DNA of 41,394 bases from JAEUMG01 sp046349315. GTDB lineage: Bacteria > Pseudomonadota > Alphaproteobacteria > Rhizobiales > Aestuariivirgaceae. The position numbers and the translations under genes are program-made. This document shows positions 33,341-39,368 of this stretch, in pieces (the first letter of the stretch is position 1; each line of letters starts with the position of its first letter). The notes beneath the pieces were generated by a model. It ran no database searches. It was not told the origin of the DNA and worked only from the letters and a program-made list of their open reading frames with translations. Location: the NCBI GenBank assembly GCA_046349315.1, contig JAXMCQ010000033.1, positions 1 to 41,394 on the forward strand. Reading direction: 5' to 3'.

Positions 33341-36300
33341 AAGTTTACTCCAGAAACGACCTGCGAAGCCGCACCGCGCGGCAATACGATCCGGAATTCT
33401 GTAAACGACCCGGGCTCGGTATCGACTTCAATCGTACCTGCATGCTGCTTCACGACGATGTCGTGACTGAGTGAAAGGCCGAGACCGGTTCCTTCACCCG
33501 CCGGTTTGGTCGTGAAGAAAGGATTGAACATCTTGTCCTTAACTTCCCTTGGAATGCCGGTGCCGTTGTCGCGAATGCGGATCTCAACATGGTTGCCTAG
33601 ATTCCTTGTTGCCGCAGAGAGCTTCGGTTCATAGCCGTCCCCGGCGTCGGCACGCCGCTTCGATGCGGCATAGAAACCGTTCGAGATCAGATTCAGGAGG
33701 ACGCGCGTTATCTCTTGAGGAAACAAGTCGATCTTCCCAGCGGCGGGATCGAATGCCCGCTCGAGTGTAATGTTGAAACCCTGGTTTTCCGCGCGTGCGC
33801 CATGATAAGCGAGGTTGAGCGCCTCCTCGACGATGGCGTTGACGTCGCTTAACCGGCGCTCCCCCGAGCCCGATCGCGAGTGAAGCAGCATATTCTTGAC
33901 GATGGAGTCTGCCCGCTTGCCGTGCTGTACGACTTTTTCGAGGTTGCTCTTCAGAAGATCGGTCAGATCGGCAACGGACTCGCGCTTCGCTTGATCGAGT
34001 TGCGCTCCATCGAGTTCCTCACGCAATTCAGCGATTAGTTCGGTGGAGAGCGCGGCGAAATTATTGACGAAGTTTAGGGGATTCTTGATCTCGTGCGCGA
34101 TGCCGGCGGTAAGCTGACCGAGGGAGGCGAGCTTCTCCGTCTGCACAAGCCGGTCCTGGGCAGCGCGCAACTCCTCGAGCGATTTTGCGAGTTCCTGCGT
34201 TCGCGCCTCCACCTCGTCGAATAGACGTACGTTCGCTATTGCGATTGCTGCCTGGTCGGCGAAGGTCTCGACGAGTTCGATCTGCCTGGGGGCAAACGGC
34301 CCTGGCGCCGCTCTCCCCAATCCGAAGACACCGATGACCCCATCATTGCTGCGGATGGGGACCGCAATAACGGCGCGGAAATTGCCCGTGATCGCGACTT
34401 CGGGCCGCTCATATTCGGGATCCTGCAGGACATCCGCGACATGTATCGTTTTTTGCTCGAGGGCGGCCCGGCCATGCAGCGTTCCTCGCCCGATCGGATG
34501 CGGATGTGCCATTTCGTAGGCAATATGCTCCGGCGTCTGACCCACGCCGGCGGCGACGCGAAAGACATCGCCCTCGCGGACGGAAATCACTCCGCGGTCT
34601 GCCGCGCATAGGCGCACGGCCGATTCGATCAGGGCCTGGAACACTGCCTGCAGATCAAAGGCCGAGCGGCTGATGACCTTGAGCACGTCCGCCGTGGCAG
34701 TCTGTTGCTGCAGCGCCTCCGACAATTCCGCGGTCCTAGACTGAACCTCCTGGAACAGCCGCACATTCTCAATCGCGATAACGGCCTGATCGGCAAAGCC
34801 CTCGACAAGCTCAACCTGGCGGGGCGTGAAGTATCCGATAGTTTTGCGACTGAGTGCGAAGACTCCGATGACCGTTCCCTCGCGCATCAAGGGAACGCAA
34901 AGAGCTGCTTGGTACCCGCCAAGATCATGCTCGATCGGTGTCGCATGCTCGCTATCTGCGTAGGCATCGGGAATGTGCACGACCGCTTTCTCGAGCGCCG
35001 TGCGGCCTACGAAAGAATCCCGGCCGACGTGATTCGGATGTTCTCGCTCGAAGGCGACGAATTCCGCCGAAGCGCCGACCGAGGCAGACAACCGGTATAC
35101 GTCACCTTCGAGCATATAGATGCCCGAGGCATCTGCCCCGCACAGAGACGCGGCCGATTCGATCAAGGTCTGCAGGACACTATTCAGGTCGAAGGCAGAG
35201 CGACTGATCACCTTGAGCACGTCCGCGGTCGCGGTCTGCTGTTGCAGGGCTTCGGAAAGATCGCGTGTGCGCGCCTGCACTTCGTCGAAAAGCCGCACAT
35301 TCTCGATGGCGATGACGGCCTGGTCTGAAAATGTCCGCAGGAGTTCAATCTGGCGAGATGGGAAGTCGCCCGTTTCCCGCCGGGCAATGTTGATCGAGCC
35401 TACAGGGTGACCGTTGCGCAGGATTGGGACCGCAAGCGTGCTGCGAGCATCGAGGCTCCGTGCAGTGTCGCCAAGCTGATAATCCGGATCGGATTGCACG
35501 TCCGGAATCTGTTCGACGGCGGCATTGAGGATGGCCCGGGCGGCCGCACTGGCTCGACCGGGCCGCATGGGAAAGTCGCGGCGTTCCGTGGCGATTGCTT
35601 CGGCGGTCAATCCGTATTGCGCCACAAAGTGAATGAGTTCGCCGTCGAAGCGATAGACCGTAGCGAAGCGAGCATTGCAAAGTCGCGCTGCACTTTCGGC
35701 AATCGTTTCGAACACGGGTTGCAGGTCATCGGGCGAGCTCGATATCACGCGCAGGATGGCGCTCATCGCCGTCTGCCGCTCGAGCGATTCCGTTAGTTCG
35801 CGGTTTCGTGTCTGAACCTCCTCGAACAATCGCACATTTTCGATGGCGATGACGGCCTGGTCGGCGAAGGTCTTCACCAGTTCGATCTGCTTCTCCGTAA
35901 AGGGCCGCACGTCCCATCGTGTCACCGTGATGATTCCGATCGGATCGCCGCCCTCCCGCAAGAGCGGAACGCTCATGGCGGTGCGGTAGCGGCCTACGGA
36001 CAGAAGTTCCTGCATCCGGTAGTCGGGGTCGTTCGTCGCATCGACGATCTGAACGGGTTTTCGCTCCAAGACGGCTCGTGCAGTTGCCGACCCGCGACCA
36101 GGAACAATGGGGTTCTGCATAAGAATATCCCTGATCTTCTTGTAGGCATCGGTCGAGAATCCGAAGCTCGTGGCGAGGGGATATTTCTCGCCGTCGCGCC
36201 GGAACATCCAGGCATGGTCTGCCTCGCAGAGCCGCGCGACCGATTCAACGAGCGTATCGAGCACCGCCTGCAGGTCGAAAGCGGAGCGGCTGATAACTTT

Positions 36301-37041
36301 AAGGACATCGGCGGTCGCTGTTTGTTGCTGAAGCGATTCGGACAATTCGTTCGTGCGCGCCGTCACCTCCTCGAACAATCGGGTATTCTCTATGGCAATG
36401 ACGGCTTGGTCGGCGAAGGTTTGAATAAGTTCCACCTGCCGATCGGTGAAAAGTTTCGCTTCGGGGCGCGACAGAGCGATGACCCCGACGACGAGCCCGT
36501 CGCGTTTCAGCGGTACGGTGAGTCCGGTTCGGTAATTGCCTCCCGCATGGCCGGCGTAGAAGCGAAATCGCGGATCGTTGGGGATGTCCTCGACATGGAG
36601 AATTTCGCCAGTAAAGGCAACGCGCCCAGACGTCGTCGGCGCGTCTGCGGCGATGGTGATCGGGCTGGCTGAAGCAGATTCCACCCATTCGGGTGCGTAG
36701 CCGACTTGTGCCGCGAGAACCAGCCCGCCCTCGCGCTTGAGCCAGATCACCCCGCGCGCCGCATTGCAAAGCTCGATGCCCGACTGAATCAGCGTGGTCA
36801 GAACCGCTGGCAAATCGAATGTGGAGCGGCTGATGACTTTCAGGATGTTGGAAGTCGCCGCCTGCTGGGCGCGCGCTTCCCCAAGCTCCCGCTCCAAGCG
36901 ATCGACGCGCTGATCGAATTCTCCGGCTGTGCTCAAAGGTGAAAATCCGCCATCCCGCGCATTAGCGACGCGGCGAAAGATATCTCGCGAGCCTGGCTTT
37001 GCGCCAGAGCCAACTAAATCACCCTCCGGGGCCCTGACCAC
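33337..37041 (-). CDS. Sensor histidine kinase with five tandem GAF domains
   Basis: A 1234-residue cytoplasmic kinase with no membrane segment. After an N-terminal coiled-coil come five GAF domains at about 85-225, 270-410, 450-590, 632-770 and 810-950. Each ends with FADQAVIAIENVRLF or a close variant, followed by a helical linker of the form LQQQTATADVLKVISRSAF. The kinase core has H983 in AGIAHEIKNPLNFVNNF, an N-box (LLNLISNGFYA, N1121), G1-box RDNGTGIP and G2 region TGLGLSLSHDIV. GAF domains bind small ligands or chromophores, but no bilin Cys signature was identified. The start is GTG at 37041 and is not well fixed. It is followed by its two receivers with overlapping stops and starts. 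Confidence 0.93.
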   Translation of the reverse strand: MVRAPEGDLVGSGAKPGSRDIFRRVANARDGGFSPLSTAGEFDQRVDRLERELGEARAQQAATSNILKVISRSTFDLPAVLTTLIQSGIELCNAARGVIWLKREGGLVLAAQVGYAPEWVESASASPITIAADAPTTSGRVAFTGEILHVEDIPNDPRFRFYAGHAGGNYRTGLTVPLKRDGLVVGVIALSRPEAKLFTDRQVELIQTFADQAVIAIENTRLFEEVTARTNELSESLQQQTATADVLKVISRSAFDLQAVLDTLVESVARLCEADHAWMFRRDGEKYPLATSFGFSTDAYKKIRDILMQNPIVPGRGSATARAVLERKPVQIVDATNDPDYRMQELLSVGRYRTAMSVPLLREGGDPIGIITVTRWDVRPFTEKQIELVKTFADQAVIAIENVRLFEEVQTRNRELTESLERQTAMSAILRVISSSPDDLQPVFETIAESAARLCNARFATVYRFDGELIHFVAQYGLTAEAIATERRDFPMRPGRASAAARAILNAAVEQIPDVQSDPDYQLGDTARSLDARSTLAVPILRNGHPVGSINIARRETGDFPSRQIELLRTFSDQAVIAIENVRLFDEVQARTRDLSEALQQQTATADVLKVISRSAFDLNSVLQTLIESAASLCGADASGIYMLEGDVYRLSASVGASAEFVAFEREHPNHVGRDSFVGRTALEKAVVHIPDAYADSEHATPIEHDLGGYQAALCVPLMREGTVIGVFALSRKTIGYFTPRQVELVEGFADQAVIAIENVRLFQEVQSRTAELSEALQQQTATADVLKVISRSAFDLQAVFQALIESAVRLCAADRGVISVREGDVFRVAAGVGQTPEHIAYEMAHPHPIGRGTLHGRAALEQKTIHVADVLQDPEYERPEVAITGNFRAVIAVPIRSNDGVIGVFGLGRAAPGPFAPRQIELVETFADQAAIAIANVRLFDEVEARTQELAKSLEELRAAQDRLVQTEKLASLGQLTAGIAHEIKNPLNFVNNFAALSTELIAELREELDGAQLDQAKRESVADLTDLLKSNLEKVVQHGKRADSIVKNMLLHSRSGSGERRLSDVNAIVEEALNLAYHGARAENQGFNITLERAFDPAAGKIDLFPQEITRVLLNLISNGFYAASKRRADAGDGYEPKLSAATRNLGNHVEIRIRDNGTGIPREVKDKMFNPFFTTKPAGEGTGLGLSLSHDIVVKQHAGTIEVDTEPGSFTEFRIVLPRGAASQVVSGVNL
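34640..36870 (-). repeat. Intragenic repeats encoding GAF-linker helices in the histidine kinase
   Basis: Five related copies of a linker-coding segment occur around 36794-36873, 36241-36350, 35721-35775, 35175-35270 and 34635-34730, at a spacing of roughly 540 bases. Four encode variants of TATADVLKVISRSAFDL or SNILKVISRSTFDL; the middle one (SAILRVISSSPDDL) is more diverged. This looks like growth by tandem duplication of a GAF-plus-linker unit of about 180 residues. Confidence 0.75.
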
Positions 37042-37089
37042 AACCTAAAGGCGCGTGAAAAGCTAATGACCTGCACGGGACGGCAGGCG

Positions 37090-37103
37090 GTCACATGTGT
37101 GAC
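37090..37103. promoter_or_regulatory. Perfect dyad in the kinase / DUF1330 divergent region
   Basis: GTCACA (37090-37095) and TGTGAC (37098-37103) form a 14-base inverted repeat with a 2-base centre, about 39 bases before the DUF1330 start and 49 bases before the kinase start on the other strand. It could be an operator shared by both divergent genes, possibly for a CRP/FNR-type or GntR-type dimer. Confidence 0.45.
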
Positions 37104-37141
37104 ACAAAAACCGATAAATTTTCGCAAGAATGGAGGTTCAC

Positions 37142-37522
37142 ATGCGCACAAGATTCAAGTTCGGATTGGCCCTAATCCTGGGTGTCGCAATAGGACATAT
37201 AGGCAGTGAGGTCATCTATGCCGCGAATTCTGGGCCAGGATATTTCGTTGCCGAACTCAATATTACCGACCCCGCGAAGTTCAAAGGTTTCGTACAGAAG
37301 CTACCAGAAACGCTAACTCCATTCGGCGGACACTTTGTCGTTAAACCGGGAAAGATCCTGGCGCTGGAAGGCGATACTCCCAAGAGCGTCGGCGTGATTG
37401 CTTTCGATAGCGTCGACCAGGCGAAGGCCTGGTACGACTCGCCGGCCTATCAGGCCATCCTTCCATTGAGATTGAGCTCCGCTAAGACGACGGCCTTCAT
37501 CATGGAAGGTGTCTCCCCATAG
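37142..37522 (+). CDS. DUF1330 family protein with signal peptide
   Basis: A 126-residue protein from the ATG at 37142; GGAGG at 37132-37136 gives 5-base spacing and makes the ATG at 37130 unlikely. Residues 1-27 (FKFGLALILGVAIGHIGSEVIYA) look like a signal peptide or a single membrane anchor, so it is probably periplasmic. The remainder has a DUF1330 dimeric ferredoxin-like pattern: GYFVAELNITDPAKFKGFVQ, GHFVVKPGKILALEG, VIAFDSVDQAKAWYDSPAYQ. Function unknown. It is divergent from the five-GAF kinase and converges on rsmA with a 16-base gap. Confidence 0.85.
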   Translation: MRTRFKFGLALILGVAIGHIGSEVIYAANSGPGYFVAELNITDPAKFKGFVQKLPETLTPFGGHFVVKPGKILALEGDTPKSVGVIAFDSVDQAKAWYDSPAYQAILPLRLSSAKTTAFIMEGVSP

Positions 37523-37538
37523 CGATGGTCCGAGCCCT

Positions 37539-38378
37539 TCACGCGACATCGTCGAGCAACTGAGCCAGGCGGCCGAACTCGGCGACGGTCAGATTTTCGG
37601 CGCGCAGTTCTTCCGAAATGCCGGCATTCGTGAGAAGCGCTTGCGTATCACGCCCAAGCGATTTGAGGCTCGAGCGCAGCATCTTGCGCCGTTGGCCGAA
37701 GGCAGCGGCCGTGACGCGCTCGAGCGTCTCCATCCGGCAATCCGGCTCGCATTGCGGTCTGGGGAGGAACTGAACGACAGAAGAAGTCACCTTGGGCGGT
37801 GGCGTAAAAGCGCTTCGATGGATATCGAACAGCTTCGTTACTTTGCACCGCCACTGGCAGATCACCGAGAGGCGGCCGTAGCTGTCAGTTCCGGGTTTCG
37901 CAGTAATGCGATCGGCCACCTCGCGCTGGAACATCAGTGTCATTGATTGATACCAGGGCGGCCAGGGATCGCCGAGCCAGCCGATCAACAGGGGTGTTGC
38001 AATGTTATAGGGAAGGTTGGCGACGAGCTTGGCTGTGCCCGAAACAACGGCTCTCCAATCGACGGCGAGCGCATCGGCCGGAATCACTTGAAGCTTGCCG
38101 GGATAAGCGTCGGCGATTTCGGCGAGGGCGGGAAGGGCGCGTTCGTCGCGCTCGACGGCAATGATGCGTTCGGCCCCTTCGGCGAGCAACGCGCGGGTCA
38201 AGCCGCCAGGCCCCGGTCCAATTTCGACGATTGTGAAGCCGGCGAGCGGAGCGGCGGCGCGCGCTATGCGCCGCGTAAGATTCAAATCGAAAAGAAAGTT
38301 CTGGCCCAGCGCCTTGTTCGCGCCAAGGCCGTGACTGGCGATAACATCGCGCAGCGGGGGAAGGCCGTCGTCAGTCAT
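37539..38378 (-). CDS. rsmA: 16S rRNA (adenine1518-N6/adenine1519-N6)-dimethyltransferase
   Basis: A 279-residue enzyme (KsgA) that dimethylates two adjacent adenines in helix 45 of 16S rRNA during small-subunit maturation. It has KALGQNFLFD at the start, the SAM loop VEIGPGPGGLTRAL (51-64) and the catalytic NLPYNIATPLL (121-131), plus FTPPPKVTSSVV. It lies 27 bases after surA on the minus strand. In many relatives pdxA lies between surA and rsmA; here it does not. Confidence 0.97.
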   Translation of the reverse strand: MTDDGLPPLRDVIASHGLGANKALGQNFLFDLNLTRRIARAAAPLAGFTIVEIGPGPGGLTRALLAEGAERIIAVERDERALPALAEIADAYPGKLQVIPADALAVDWRAVVSGTAKLVANLPYNIATPLLIGWLGDPWPPWYQSMTLMFQREVADRITAKPGTDSYGRLSVICQWRCKVTKLFDIHRSAFTPPPKVTSSVVQFLPRPQCEPDCRMETLERVTAAAFGQRRKMLRSSLKSLGRDTQALLTNAGISEELRAENLTVAEFGRLAQLLDDVA

Positions 38379-38405
38379 GGCCGAGTAATGGCCCGGCGCG
38401 GACGC

Positions 38406-39368
38406 CTACTGCGAATAATTCGGGTCCTTATAGTCGATAAAGGCCGTGCGACGCAGATCGCGCATGTAGCGCTGCTCATAGGCGTCGAATTTTTGATTCT
38501 CGAGCATCGTTGCAACCGCCTGCCTGGTCGGCTTGGGGGGGGCAAAATTCTGGCGCCCGCAAAGCGCGATCAGCTGGACGGCTGTACCTTGGAGAGCCGG
38601 ACCGACCAGCCTTCCAGGCCCTGCCTTATCAAGCGCCTGCTTCATCGGTGGCGGGATTTTCGAAGCATCTACTTCCATCGGCCTTTGGATTTTGGTGTTG
38701 TAGACACCTTCCACCGCAGCGCGGGCGCTATCGCACCCCTTGAAACGCTGCTTGATCGTTTCGGCCTCGACCGCGCGCGCGTAAAGCAACTGCTGCTGCA
38801 TCGAGGGATCGGACTTCTCGACCGGCAACATGATCTCCATGATTTGGTAGACCAAAACCGGCTTCAAGCGTGGATCGGTGGTCATTTTCTGCAATGCTTT
38901 GTCGATTTCGGCGGGATCGACAGAAACATCGACCTTGTAGAGCGCCACAAGCAGGCGATTGAAGGAAATTTGCGCCGACGCATATTGCTTGAGTGCGTTG
39001 AGCGAGACGCCCTGTCTCTTCAGCGTGGCGGTGAGTCCCTTCAGGTCGGTCTGCATGCCTTTCGCCATGCGCTCGAGATGGGCGTTGATCAAATCTTCCT
39101 TTGCCTCGACGCCATTCTTCTTGGCGGCGGAGATCTTGATCAAATCGTCGATGAGAGATTGCAGTGCCTGTTTGCGCGTCGGATCCTGTTTGCCTCGACC
39201 CATAATCTGCCAAAGCCGCAGCCGCTGGTCGACGTCAAAGCTGGTAATCGGCTGGTCGTCGACGGTAACGACTATGGATTGCTGGTCGGCATGCGCGATC
39301 CCGTAGGCCAGACTGAGGAGCATCCCACCGGCGATCATCGCGTCGCGGATCAGGCCACGAACTCGCAT
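38406..39368 (-). CDS. surA: SurA-like periplasmic chaperone
   Basis: A 320-residue protein starting at the ATG at 39368, which overlaps the lptD stop (TGATG). Residues 1-27 (VRGLIRDAMIAGGMLLSLAYGIAHA) are a signal peptide. The SurA N-terminal chaperone domain follows: VVTVDDQPITSFDVDQRLRL, ALQSLIDDLIKISAAKKNGV. The second half (LKPVLVYQIMEIMLPVEKSD, GRLVGPALQGTAVQLIALCGR) corresponds to a parvulin-type region, but it is short and diverged, so isomerase activity is doubtful. SurA guides outer-membrane proteins such as LptD. Operon position between lptD and rsmA supports the call. Confidence 0.88.
   Translation of the reverse strand: MRVRGLIRDAMIAGGMLLSLAYGIAHADQQSIVVTVDDQPITSFDVDQRLRLWQIMGRGKQDPTRKQALQSLIDDLIKISAAKKNGVEAKEDLINAHLERMAKGMQTDLKGLTATLKRQGVSLNALKQYASAQISFNRLLVALYKVDVSVDPAEIDKALQKMTTDPRLKPVLVYQIMEIMLPVEKSDPSMQQQLLYARAVEAETIKQRFKGCDSARAAVEGVYNTKIQRPMEVDASKIPPPMKQALDKAGPGRLVGPALQGTAVQLIALCGRQNFAPPKPTRQAVATMLENQKFDAYEQRYMRDLRRTAFIDYKDPNYSQ

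Noticed and set aside
31704..37522. Mobile genetic element carrying the kinase relay
   Set aside because: No integrase, transposase, flanking direct repeats or tRNA are visible; base composition looks like the surroundings by eye.
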